Positions 43,267-53,286 of a DNA stretch of 64,000 bases are shown in pieces. A program made the position numbers and the translations under genes. This DNA comes from Cyrtodaria siliqua (taxonomy: Eukaryota > Mollusca > Bivalvia > Adapedonta > Hiatellidae). The DNA lies in the NCBI GenBank assembly GCA_037043455.1, contig JAWPHD010001212.1, positions 1-64,000 on the forward strand, written 5' to 3'. How positions within the stretch are numbered: position 1 is the stretch's first letter; each line of letters opens with the position of its first letter. Below the pieces are notes generated by a model. That model saw nothing but the letters and a program-made list of their open reading frames with translations, had not been told where the DNA came from and made no database searches.

Positions 43267-43502
43267 TTGACATATAGATTAGGTGATATCTCAGCTTGAC
43301 ATATCTATTAGGTGATATCTCAGCTTGACATATAGATTAGGTGATATCTTAGCTTGACATATAGGTTAGATGATATCTCAACTTGACATATAGATTAGGT
43401 GATATCTCAGCTTGACATATAGATTAGGTGATATCTCAGCTTGACATATAGATTTGGTGATACCTCAGCTTGACATATAGATTAGGTGATATCTCAGCTT
43501 GA
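43267..43502 (+). repeat. 29-bp tandem repeat, eight units
   Basis: Unit GACATATAGATTAGGTGATA plus TCTCAGCTT with single-base variants. No link to the PLE tail was found. Confidence 0.9.
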
Positions 43503-43816
43503 CACTGAACCCTTTTTTGCAGGATTACATTCTAATCTTTCTGGAATATGTGTATGTGTCAACGTTGCCGACATATAACATGAAGTCACGCGGACATATG
43601 ATATAAAGCTGGGATTAATTAAATGCGTGCGTGATTTAGGCAATTTATGTATAGCATTGTCTTGCAGAAATTCCACTATGTAACAAATGAATGTAATACT
43701 ATATTTTATTTCACATAAAAGGAGATGAGCTGCGGATTATATGTTGGTTCTACTATTTTACAGTTATTAACTTTATTTTTAAAATACGTTTATTTTGCTC
43801 GTTTGTTATTCTATAA

Positions 43817-44152
43817 AAGAGTATGATAGCGGACCTTTGGGAACGGCCGAACACGATAAGTACGAAATATTGCAGTCTCGGTTTGAGACGTTCATGAACG
43901 GTAGAGAAATGTGCTTCCTACCGTTCACGCCCCACTAGGCCCGGGTTGAGCAGAACTCAATATTAATAAAGTCAATAGTACAGAATTTAAACCATCCCGA
44001 AGATGGCATGCATATGGCGGTGGAATGCTATGTTTACTGTCATTATTCCATGTCCAGCGGGTATGGTCCCAGTATCTAACAAAATTCTATGCCCGGAAGA
44101 GCGAAATAAACAAAATGGAATTGAGTGGGGAGCAGCGGTTGTGAAACCTGCG
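43817..44152 (+). repeat. Family S, full-length copy
   Basis: First stem GTCTC / GAGAC around GGTTT. Second stem GAACGGTAG / CTACCGTTC. Right part as in 33,841-34,190, ending GGAGCAGCGGTTGTGAAACC. Confidence 0.8.
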
Positions 44153-44164
44153 CTATTTAACTAA

Positions 44165-44790
44165 ATAAAGGTATAAAAGTCGATCAGGACATGTAGCTTG
44201 CACATAAAACAGTCAACCAAAAACAGGCATTAAAACAAACAACAATAACAAAGTTAATACGCAAGGCATGTGACATCACAAACACGCAAACAGGTTGAGA
44301 ATAGGGCTACCACCTTGGAATTGTCAGTGGCAAAAATGTTGCTGGTGTTTAAACCAGATTCTATGGTCACCAAACCTCACAATTATCCTATTGTGCGGGA
44401 TATTGCAAATACATATATCCCCGCCAGGCTATATTCACTAATAAACAAGATAGCATTAATAGGCAATGATTATAACACCCAGACGATCCTGTATATATAA
44501 ATTTAACAACAAAAGCCTAGAAAGAAATATAAAAAGATCGGACAGGGAAAGTAGCTTTCAAGGAGGACAGTCAACCACAAAACACAGAAACAAACATGGA
44601 AACTGACAAACAAGAAGGCAAAAGTAATAATAAAAGCAAACGATATCACAAACACAAAAGGGTTGACAATAGGGCTACCACCTTGGAACGATCAGTGGCA
44701 AAGTAGGCCACTGGAAAGCCGCAATGCAAGTACTCAATGGCTTGATGGAAGCCAGAGCTACAAAAGTACAAGCCATTAAAGCTGTACAGT
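44165..44790 (-). repeat. Two PLE 3-prime tails in the same orientation
   Basis: Minus-strand tails at about 44,165-44,475 (diverged) and 44,520-44,790 (better, AGGGTTGACAATAGGGCTAC at 44,658). Both lack RT codons. Adjacent same-strand tails suggest a tandem PLE arrangement, as is common for this element class. Confidence 0.6.
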
Positions 44791-44982
44791 CCCTATTTTA
44801 ACTGGTAATAACTCATGAATATGGATGAGTCACGTGTGAAGTAGTTTCAAATCGACGAACACCCCAAAAGTCGGTATATAAGGAGAAATCGATACGTAAA
44901 ATTTCACATTTTTATTTAGCCTCCGTACAGGTAACATCGATAAATATACGGCTCCAGAATATATGTGATAAAAAAATAGTTG

Positions 44983-45062
44983 CCCGGAACGGGATATGAA
45001 CCACAGCCTTGCACTTGTAAGATTTGAAAGATGCACGCTGAACCTCTAGACGACTGCTATTT
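44983..45062 (-). tRNA. tRNA-like pseudogene or SINE head
   Basis: Minus strand: GTCGTCTAGAGGTTCAGCG resembles an A-box region and GTGGTTCATATCC a near B box, followed by a run of seven T suited to Pol III termination. The anticodon arm does not fold well, so a working tRNA is unlikely. Confidence 0.35.
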
Positions 45063-45340
45063 ATTAGTATTTTGTAGCATTTTAACACTAAATAGGCATT
45101 ACGTAATAACAAAAGCGCGCACACAAACTCATCAAGCGCTAAATAACAAGTCGAGATATGGTTGATTTTAGGCGAAGTATTAGTTTCATATTGATAAGAT
45201 ACAGTATTACACCAGATAATGTTAATTTATACGTGCGACAATATGGACTGCATATTTATTATATATATTTAGTTGCGTTCAAATATGTTAAGTTATTTTG
45301 CCTCATAATATATGGTTGTTAGTATACTTTTTTCTCAAAT

Positions 45341-45420
45341 AGCGGTGTAGTTCAGTGGATAGAGCTCAGAACTTGAAATCAGAAGGTTGTGTGTTCGAGC
45401 CCCGAAAGAAGCTAACTTTT
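45341..45420 (+). tRNA. tRNA-like pseudogene or SINE head
   Basis: A box TAGTTCAGTGG (45,348-45,358) and B box GTTCGAGCC (45,393-45,401) are exact consensus. The loop CTTGAAA would place a UGA anticodon, but the flanking stem bases do not pair, and the acceptor ends (AGCGGTG and AAGAAGC) do not match. A T-run terminator follows at 45,417. Best read as a tRNA-derived pseudogene. Confidence 0.5.
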
Positions 45421-45739
45421 TTTTTCTGTAAAAATTACTGTTACCTGTGTATAGGTACGATGTGCAGTGGTCAATGTATATACAGTAATGATTTCTTGTG
45501 CTATATTTGCTCGCTTACATACCCGATTTCGACATGAGCTGGTGAACATGAAGTTACAAATAAAGACACGCCTTCAAAGAAGAAATCGATTGATATAGGG
45601 ACTCTGTAGCTTTAAGCGTAAAACAAGACAATATTCAAAACAACCATACACCGTACAAATAAATCTGTTTTGCCAAATAATATCTAGGTATTAAGTTACC
45701 CTTGATAATCGATATTGGCTTATCTTTCTTACAACAATA

Positions 45740-45985
45740 AATACTGAAAAGGTGATCCCTTGGAAGCAACAAACACAAACAAGAGGGAAAAGTAACAGAC
45801 TCGGTTTTATTGAGTCTGTTCATGAGAGGTAATTTTAACATGTAACACATCTCATGCCTCCTAGCACCGGTTTAAGCGATATGTTACTTTAAAGCAACAC
45901 AGAATGGGCTTGATGATCCCAAAGGACCAGTAAATAATAACACTACTGATTTGTAGTCGGGGCGACTTTTTACGGCCGCAACTGA
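45740..45985 (+). repeat. Family C, near full-length copy
   Basis: AATACTGAAAAGGTGATCCC, a perfect first stem AACAGACTC / GAGTCTGTT (45,794-45,802 and 45,812-45,820), second stem GAGAGGT / ACATCTC with one mismatch, GATGATCCCAAAGGACCAGT, ending CGACTTTTTACGGCCGC. A family S copy follows directly. Confidence 0.75.
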
Positions 45986-46175
45986 GTATTGGAGAAATTT
46001 GGAAATCGTCGAATACGATAACTGCAAAACAAAAGATTGCAGTCTCGGTTTGATTGATTGTTCATGAACGATAGTGAAAAGTGCTTTCTATCGTTCACGC
46101 CCTCTTGAGCAGAACTAAATATTTTAAAACGCCAATAGTACATTAATTTGAGCCATCCCGAAGATGGTGAACTGG
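45986..46175 (+). repeat. Family S copy directly after family C
   Basis: GCAGTCTCGGTTTGATTGAT, second stem GAACGATAG / CTATCGTTC, in which both arms differ from other copies in a matched way. Ends CATCCCGAAGATGG. Confidence 0.75.
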
Positions 46176-46269
46176 AACCTTCACAAATAACAATACCAGA
46201 TTAACACAAAATGAAGTTCAGATAGATCACTTAAAGATATTTCTCAAAACGACAAACCAGTTAACATGG

Positions 46270-46560
46270 TTTTGACAGTTTTCCTATTTGTTTCCAGAGA
46301 GTCTGCCAGTCAAGCTGAGAAGATAATGTACATGTCTATCTAAGAACAAGTTAGCATTCATCATTAAATGGTTGTCTCCACAATGTAATTGAAATTAGGA
46401 TGAGCCTACGCAAGAGTTTCAATTTTACAAAGATCTAGATATATATTATCATATGTATTTTTCGAAGTTTTACAAAAACGTGGCGGTGGTAGACTCATCT
46501 GGTAGTACTGTCATCCACTATATATTTGCTAACGAGCATGCAGTTGAGACGTCTCACTGT
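46270..46560 (-). pseudogene. Unidentified coding-like segment Z, copy 3
   Basis: Minus-strand boxes CCAGATGAGTCTACCACCGC, ACATATGATAATATATATC and CAGCTTGACTGGCAGACTCT align with copy 1 (5.5-5.75 kb). The frame is broken by stops. The codons corresponding to DEYLFDLDENEQ are disrupted. Confidence 0.35.
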
Positions 46561-46748
46561 TGTGTTTGTCTTTTGAATCAATTTGTTTGTGTGTATGTTG
46601 TTTTACGCCATTGTTATGTGTGAGATGCGACGTTACGACGTCACTTATTTTATGACGTTTTGGCGCTAAAGTGTGTCTGACGTCGTGGCCGTTCTATGTC
46701 CATCTGAATTAATTTTTACTAATTTGATTGCAATGTTATGTGATAAAA

Positions 46749-46900
46749 AGGATCTTAAACTCGTTCCCATTCCATATAAGATTTATGAAACTCGTTATGA
46801 ATTATTTTAATTTTAACTCGCCAAAAGGCTCGTTAAAATTAAAATAATTCATAACTCGTTTCATCAATCTTATATGAAATGGGAACTCGTTTAAGATCCT
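46749..46900. mobile_element. Foldback element, 74-bp arms, 4-nt loop, CTCG on both arms
   Basis: Arms 46,749-46,822 and 46,827-46,900 are inverted copies except for three places where CTCG stands on the plus strand in both arms, each exactly opposite the other: 46,760-63 with 46,886-89, 46,791-94 with 46,855-58, and 46,817-20 with 46,829-32. Only two other mismatches were seen (46,773 and 46,785). No coding. Confidence 0.9.
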
Positions 46901-46914
46901 CTATATAATATACA

Positions 46915-47169
46915 TCTGATCACGTCCCACAAACAAAGTTACTGAGATTGCATTGTATTGTGTAAACGCAACCGTCCCGCTAGCTACAAGAAACTGTTAT
47001 TCAGAGACAAGCCGTAATGTCATTCTCTAGGGGGCAAAAAAAACGATACGATATTAGGACGAATTCGAGAAATGTATTTGTGATAATCCTACAAACTAGT
47101 ATGTACATAATGTAAACAGTATATGTGAGGTCAGCATGTATAGTAATTTAACGTTATGTCTAATAGACA
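46915..47169 (+). repeat. Family E, copy 2, interrupted by a SINE
   Basis: It matches 42,205-42,530 up to the point of SINE insertion at 47,170. After the SINE a short family-E-like continuation (AATAGACAAGCAG) follows. Confidence 0.6.
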
Positions 47170-47585
47170 GCCCCGTGTGGTTCCCGGGTGCCCCGTTTGG
47201 TCACGGGGCAAAGAATAGGGCCACTGCAGATCCCTTTGGAGGGGTAGGCAGAGGGGTAGAATCCCCCCCAAATTCATGTTCATTTTATCATTTTGTCTTC
47301 ATGTTCATTAAAGGTCTTCATCATGATCCCTGCATTGTTTCAGGTGCCATCTCGCTCACATCAAAAGAGCAAAGGCAGAAAAACAATAAACGTGGCTCCA
47401 GCGTAAATGGAGTTTTTACGATAGAATTTGCAGCAACTCTACAGTTCAGGGTGAGAAGGTTCTAGGCCCATTTTCCATATTTCATCTCGATGTACATGGA
47501 GGATGAGCCTGGCATGTTCATGCCTGTTAGGCGCCATATAACCTTTAATGTACTGGTGCGCCTTAAAACCCCAATTCAATTCAAT
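47170..47585 (+). mobile_element. SINE-like element, (AATTC) tail, 11-bp target duplication
   Basis: TCTAATAGACA at 47,159-47,169 and 47,586-47,596 bounds a 416-bp copy of the 12,276 family. Best-preserved landmarks: GCCCCGTGTGGTTCCCGGGT, GTGGCTCCAGCGTAAATGGA, GAATTTGCAGCAACTCTACA, GGCGCCATATAACCTTTAAT, TGGTGCGCCTTAAAACCCCA. The 109-codon frame over it (47,136-47,465) has no domain and is not preserved in all copies. Confidence 0.85.
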
Positions 47586-47699
47586 TCTAATAGACAAGCA
47601 GCATATTCCTGTGTCATCAATCAAATGTGACATATTAGGATGGTTTGAGTGCCCAAGAAGTGCACGAGTTTTGTCAAAATTCATAAAATGCTTTAATAG

Positions 47700-48540
47700 T
47701 ATTGCCTAAATTAATAGTACTTATTGCCTAACACGTACAATGTAGTGTATCAGGCGACATCTTGTGTGCATCACACATATTATGAAAATGTACAATGTGA
47801 CGTCAAACACAATCCTTCCTGATAATTACCGTTTCTAAAACACGCACAATGTCTCAAGAGGCAGTTAACGCATGCGATTTAATATCAAAGCAAACAAGCA
47901 CACGTCACCATAGTGTTAACAAACCAATATAAATGACACTGGTGACACGATTTATACAATTTTAAAAGCAATATTTGTCCGTCTAATGTTCATAAATTCG
48001 CAAGTGACGTGATACACTGAATATAACTGATAGGACAAATCAAGTTCAACCTATTTCAAACAAATTTAGTTTAAAAATGTTCGAATAAAATATCATAACT
48101 GAATTTAAATCTGTTTTTAACAACGTATTCGATCATCATTATATCCTTAATATTGCATACTTCGTACTTAAAACTTCTCGGCTACAGGTGTTACGGTATT
48201 ATCTAACAATTATGAACAAACCCCGGATGAAGTTACTTCCGCAGCAATCCAACACGTTGGTTTATAAGTCAGAAATCAGTTATGTAGAATATACATTTTA
48301 TCCTTCGTAATATTCATAAATACTGATTTTGATTATGCCTCATAAAACCGTATCCTGGGCGTGGTTTGAATGTTCTTTAGACGATTGTGATAACTATTAC
48401 AACATGTTAACACTAAATAAGAATTTCGCAATTAAACCTGTATAATTACGACTGTTTAATATATTTGTAAATGACGTAATACTTGTATTGGCGATGCAAA
48501 TGCAATAAAATATAGTTTAGCACCAACCGCCATTAATGTA
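47700..48540. other. Unassigned AT-rich sequence
   Basis: No gene or repeat recognised. Confidence 0.35.
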
Positions 48541-48544
48541 AATT

Positions 48545-48890
48545 GAAAATTACGTCTCATGAACAGACTCAATAAAACCTCGTCAGCTACTTTTCTCTCT
48601 TGTTTGTGTTTGTTGCGTTCAATGAATCTTTGTTTCAGTATTTATTATAAATATTAATAACAATCTTAATGTTTGTAACATTTTTCTTAATACAACTGAG
48701 AGAATACTTCGGAAACGATGGACACTTAAAACAGAAGGAAATTGCAGACTCGTTTTAGTCGGTTCATGAGAGGGTATAATAAGATGCCACACTTATCACG
48801 CCCTCTATCACCAGCTTTAACGGTATTATACTTTAAAGCCATGGTGACTGAGTTCAGTGATCCCAAAGGACTTAACCATTTCTATATTGA
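48545..48890. repeat. Two family C copies in inverted orientation
   Basis: 48,545-48,650 is a minus C fragment (GTCTCATGAACAGACTCAAT, CTTTTCTCTCTTGTTTGTGT). 48,715-48,890 is a diverged plus copy (GCAGACTCGTTTTAGTCGGT, CACGCCCTCTATCACCAGCT, TGATCCCAAAGGACTTAACC). The head-to-head order recalls the palindrome at 31,260, but here the arms have diverged. Confidence 0.6.
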
Positions 48891-49000
48891 CGATCTGTGG
48901 CCTTTTTACTATTGCTTAATTGGTGGCAATATGCGTTGAAGTACCCGTTCTAAGCCACCCAACCAAAGCGGATGAAGCTGAAGTTACAATAAGAGTATGA

Positions 49001-49124
49001 TTGATTGAATTGGATTTTATAGTCGCACCAACAGCTTAGGTCATATGGCGAGGGATCGAACCTACAGCGATGAGGGGCAAGTGATTTCAAGTCAGAGACG
49101 TTAACCACTCGGCCACGGGCGCCC
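49001..49124 (-). mobile_element. tRNA-Ser-like SINE, 14-bp target duplication
   Basis: CAATAAGAGTATGA lies at 48,987-49,000 and 49,125-49,138. On the minus strand the element starts GGGGCGCCCGTGGCCGAGTG, with an A box (TGGCCGAGTGG), a serine-type ACTTGAAATC anticodon region, a long variable arm and a B box (GTTCGATCC). It ends with the tail GTTGGTGCGACTATAAAATC then AATTC-type repeats. Tail and length fit a short tRNA-Ser-derived SINE. Confidence 0.85.
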
Positions 49125-49275
49125 CAATAAGAGTATGAAGGACAATTTGGAAATTGCCGAACGATATCTATTATAATATTGCCGTCTATGTTTGACTGAG
49201 AGTGGCCATGAATGAATGAAAACTGCTTGCTACCGCCATGCCCTATAGCACCGGGTTGAAACGCCCACGCACCGT
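49125..49275 (+). repeat. Family S, diverged copy carrying the SINE insertion at its start
   Basis: AAGAGTATGAAGGACAATTT, TATTGCCGTCTATGTTTGAC, CTATAGCACCGGGTTGAAAC. Stems are largely lost. Confidence 0.5.
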
Positions 49276-50325
49276 TATCATTTTACAGATTTACAGGTTT
49301 CACATATTTGGGCTCTCTGGTTACGGAATGAGTGCGCAACGCAAGTTAATTTTGAAAAAAATAAAGCAAACCGTTAGTAACAATAACAACATGACATTTA
49401 TTTTAATATCGGGTATAAACACTACATAGTTGTTTAAACATTAAGTACATTATACGTGGCATCGCATTAGGAGTTTGTGTATTCTTAGTGTTATGTAACA
49501 ATTTGACTAATGTCAGTACTGTTGATACCATTTGAATTGTATTTTCAATTGAAGATGAAATAAGATACAGTTTAATTCAGTGTTCTGTGTGTGTTAAGCA
49601 GTACACTTTGATTGATTAAACATAGCGGATTACAGTAGCGAGTGTATTGCCTGTATCATATTCGAAACACTTATTTTAGAGCTGGCAAAAACAGCATGTT
49701 AATAAAGTTTCTCATCTGTTGATCGTTTAACGAGGCTAATATACCTTCGTACAGCAACTCTTAAGTTGCAATCAAACACATTATCAATGGATTCATGGCA
49801 AACTAATGCAATGTTTATGTGTTTTCACTTTAACATGTTGATAAGTACAGTAATTATAAAAACATGCTCCTTCATCTTAATAGAGATACGATATTATAAC
49901 AAGAGGGCTGTCAGATGCGAGTTCTCGATTGTTTATGATGATAAAAACAACAACAACAATAACATTACTGCTATTGGTAAGTGACGAAAACAAATAATGT
50001 GGACATTTTCACGAGGTTTATTTCACTGCGTTTAGTTTTACAATTGTTTAGACTTTGATAACCATGCCTTTTGACTAATTTCTCATAAGCATTTGGACTG
50101 TGCTTTTGATTACATTTTTTATTTTGGCACCCTTCTTTCTTTAATTTGGTAAATGTCGCTAATTTATCATTGCTTAAAGGGTTTGATGCACTATTTTCAA
50201 ACACAATGTATTTAAAAGGGCTCTGAAAAACTTGAAAAAAGGTGAAAGAATTATCAAAATGCCATGAAAATCAAAGGAGATATGACCTATTGAAAATTTG
50301 CAAAGAACATAAATGGAGGCGGCCA
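49276..50325. other. Unassigned sequence
   Basis: No repeat recognised. A minus frame at 49,971-50,204 is lysine- and asparagine-rich (TFTKLKKEGCQNKKCNQKHS) with no recognised domain and no splice support. Confidence 0.3.
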
Positions 50326-50330
50326 TCTTG

Positions 50331-50495
50331 CCGAGCATTATATCACTTTTGCTAACGAGTTTAATCAATTCAATAATGAATGAGAACTACTGAATTTATT
50401 AAACGAGTTGGTAAAATGATATAATGCGAGGCTCCTGACGAGCATTATACCATTTTTGCTAACGAGTTTAATCAATTCAATAATGAATGAGAACG
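50331..50495. mobile_element. Foldback element with CGAG on both arms plus a partial direct repeat
   Basis: CGAGCATTATATCACTTTTG and CTAACGAGTTTAAT are mirrored by ATTAAACGAGTTGG and ATGATATAATGCGAG (50,401-50,430), except that CGAG is on the plus strand in both arms (50,332 with 50,427; 50,356 with 50,404). The left arm then recurs as a direct repeat from 50,439, about 107 bp further on. Confidence 0.8.
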
Positions 50496-50499
50496 AATG

Positions 50500-51202
50500 T
50501 TAGATTATATTTATCACATAACTTATTTAATTTAATAATATTTTATTGCAGATATGTTACAATACATCAATTCAACATCCCAATATTCATAGAAACATAT
50601 GCAAATCACATAACTCACGTATCGACTTTTATTGCATTTTGCCTGTCGCTTTAACATACAAAACTGATATAAACCGTGAGAATTGGTTCATAATCATTAT
50701 CTATTTTTTGACAGCGCATACTAGGCTTATTTACATACTTATATAACTAGTGGTATATCGAAAATATAGAATGGTGTTATTCCACACCCACGCCGTAAGT
50801 TATGTGATAAATCACATTACAACCAAATAGGAACATGTGGGCTCGTATCAGGAGATTTTGGACAAGTCTCCGTAAAGTCTGGTCGTATCAGAATTATCAA
50901 TAGCTGCAGAAAAGAAAACTCGTACTTGTCTTGACGCACTTGGCGACCCAATAATTATGCATAGTCAGCAGAATATGAAACAAGTAAACATAAATAGTGT
51001 GTACTACGTAATAAACATGATTCCAGTTGTCAGTCATTTATCCATTTCAACCAATCAAACCAATACGGTACCTCCGACAAACAATAGCACGTGCTTTATA
51101 ATACGTGTTTTATAATACAGCCTAATTTCAATATACTCCGACATCAACAATAGGGCGGAGATACAGAAGTACTGGCGTCATGTCAACACTAGAGCGGAGA
51201 TA
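50500..51202. other. Unassigned AT-rich sequence
   Basis: No gene or repeat family recognised. Confidence 0.35.
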
Positions 51203-51216
51203 TCTAAATACTAGAA

Positions 51217-51646
51217 TTGAATTGAATCGGATTTTAAGGCGCACCAACACATGAAAGGTTATATGGCGCCTAGCAGGCATGAACATGCCAGGCTCATCCT
51301 CCATGTACATTGAGATATGATATGGAAAATGGGCCTAGAACCTTCTCACCCTGAACTGCAGAGTTGCTGCAAATTCTATCGTAGAAACTCCATTTACGCT
51401 GGAGCCACGTTTATTGTTTTTCTGCCACTGATCTTTTGATGTGAGCGAGATGGCATCTGAAACAATGCAGGGATCACGATGAAGACCTTTAATGAACATG
51501 AACAAAAAATGATAAAATGAACATGAATTTTTTTGGGGGGGGGGGGGGGGGGGGTTCTACCCCTCTGCCTACCCCTCCATAGGGATCTGCAGTGGTCCTA
51601 TTATTTGCCCCGTGACCAAACGGGGCCCCCGGGAACCACACGGGAC
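51217..51646 (-). mobile_element. SINE-like element, (AATTC) tail, 14-bp target duplication, with G-run
   Basis: TCTAAATACTAGAA at 51,203-51,216 and 51,647-51,660. A minus-strand copy of the 12,276/47,170 family, 430 bp. A run of 20 G (plus strand 51,535-51,554) lies where the 47.2 kb copy has only six C on its own plus strand, so the homopolymer has expanded. Confidence 0.85.
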
Positions 51647-51660
51647 TCTAAATACTAGAA

Positions 51661-52485
51661 CTAAAGCGCTGCGCTATATACTGTATTAAATATCATGACC
51701 TATTTGGCATGTTGTTTCAGAACGTGTCTCTCTGGATATGTGAAATGATAACATAATTAATTAATAAAACAAAATTATATATTTGAAGTCATCCCTCAAA
51801 TGGCACATTGCTGTAGGCTTTTCCTTGTCCTAACACATCGATTTTATCAAAACTGTTTAGACTGTGGGGTTCAAAAGTTCATACTCAATCCGTGGACCGC
51901 AAATTGTGATGTAGGTGTTTTTTGGCCTTGAGAACTAGATAATATGGCTCTACAGTGAAGCTTTGCAAGATGTATGACTTATTTATCCATATTAGTCCGG
52001 TGCTCTCGAAAGTATGTTAATGATCTCAAAGGTAGGTCAGTGGTATACATTTGAAAACAAGAGTATATCAATGGGTAGATCACATTGACCTACTTCTTAA
52101 TATGTGAATATACAAACTAGAAATTTGGCATAGATGATATTAGAGTTCCAAGTTCGCCAGATTGTCCATATGATCTTCAACATGTTCAATTGTAAATGTT
52201 ATTACAAGGTAAACACTCAAGTAAATATAAATAATACATTTCAAGATGGACGTATTTTATCATTAATGAACGTAGGTCAGTAACCTTAAATAAATGTCAA
52301 TGACGTCAACAACTGGACAGTGACAAACTTGTTGAACGTGTTACATATGTGTCTCACCGCGGATACAACCTTAATAAGTTAATAATGTTACATTCGTTTG
52401 AAAATTAGGTAAATGGTGTCAAACAATTTGATTTAGTGAACATAGTTTTCAGTTTTGAAATCAGGAAATAATAAATTGCCACATA
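51661..52485. other. Unassigned AT-rich sequence
   Basis: No gene or repeat family recognised. Confidence 0.35.
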
Positions 52486-52490
52486 TGATC

Positions 52491-52592
52491 TTTGAGTCTC
52501 CTGTTTGACCAGAGGCTCGCTTTGAGTCTCCTGTTTGACTCTCCTGTTTGACCAGAGGCTCACTTTGAGTCTCCTGTTTGACCAGAGACTCA
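52491..52592 (+). repeat. ~30-bp tandem repeat, about 3.5 units
   Basis: Unit near TTTGAGTCTCCTGTTTGACC plus AGAGGCTCAC; one unit is shortened. The CTCCTGTTTGACC core resembles the 26-bp array at 22.6 kb, so a PLE-tail origin is possible. Confidence 0.8.
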
Positions 52593-52654
52593 TTTAGCCG
52601 TGCCGTTTAAATATCCAGATCGACAAAAAGTAAATAACAATCTTAAAATAAAAA

Positions 52655-52890
52655 TATCTTTAAAGAGCGAGCAGAAATGTAGCATTCAAAGAACACAGCC
52701 AACCAAAAAATGCATCGAAACAAACAACCCTATTGATAAAAGGCAAGGGATGTGACATGACAAACATGAACGAATTGGCAATAGCGATTTGTAAAGGTGG
52801 CGAAAACGCCGCTGGGGGTTTATACCAGGTTCCATGTGTACTAAACCTCACTCTTACCCTATTGTCATCCCAATAAAATGTTAGTGTAAA
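52655..52890 (-). repeat. PLE 3-prime tail, isolated copy
   Basis: Minus strand; GGGTTTATACCAGGTTCCAT and CCTCACTCTTACCCTATTGT read on the plus strand. It lies just downstream of the MAM-like exon on the same strand. Confidence 0.6.
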
Positions 52891-53063
52891 TAAAGAAAAT
52901 GATGTGTTGCTTTAAAGTATACTGCTAAAATAATCGTCACATCTTGAGCATGAGAAGATGAACACAAAATTGAAATATAAAGGCCGTCCCTCAAAAGCAC
53001 AACAATTAGGTATGGACGATTCAGCTTTAACTGATCTTAACAAGGAAATCAAACAACACTTAC

Positions 53064-53286
53064 CCGTTGTGTTGAACGTCAGAAATCTTGAATGTGTTAC
53101 TTTGGTCTTGTCCGTTAGTCGGCACAAGTGCTAGCACTATTTCTCCATGGTTGTCAGTTTCATTTACAACGCCAACATATATGTGAGCGGACAGGCATAG
53201 ATGGTTGCCATTAGTTCTTGAAGGAAGAAATTTACTTGCTATTCGACCATCACCGCCAAAATTGGGACTATAGAATGCAAATTTTC
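53064..53286 (-). CDS. Isolated exon, probable MAM-like domain segment of a host gene
   Basis: The minus strand is open from 53,311 to 53,060. A strong acceptor (TTTTCTCTCTTTTTCAG) precedes 53,286 and a consensus donor (GTAAGTG) follows 53,064. The 223-bp exon starts after codon base 1 and ends after codon base 2. It encodes KFAFYSPNFGGDGRIASKF, then a cysteine in NGNHLCLSAHIYVG, then GEIVLALVP. The G..A..L.S / C(L)S / G.I.L.L layout resembles the middle of MAM domains, extracellular adhesion modules, but lacks the usual FWYHMYG. Neighbouring exons were not found in the window; a PLE copy sits upstream. Confidence 0.6.

Noticed and set aside
45341..45412. Functional tRNA-Ser(UGA)
   Set aside because: Promoter boxes are good, but acceptor and anticodon stems do not pair and the long variable arm expected for Ser is missing.
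47136..47465. 109-codon frame as a host gene
   Set aside because: It lies within a SINE-like insertion bounded by an 11-bp target duplication and is not kept in the other copies.
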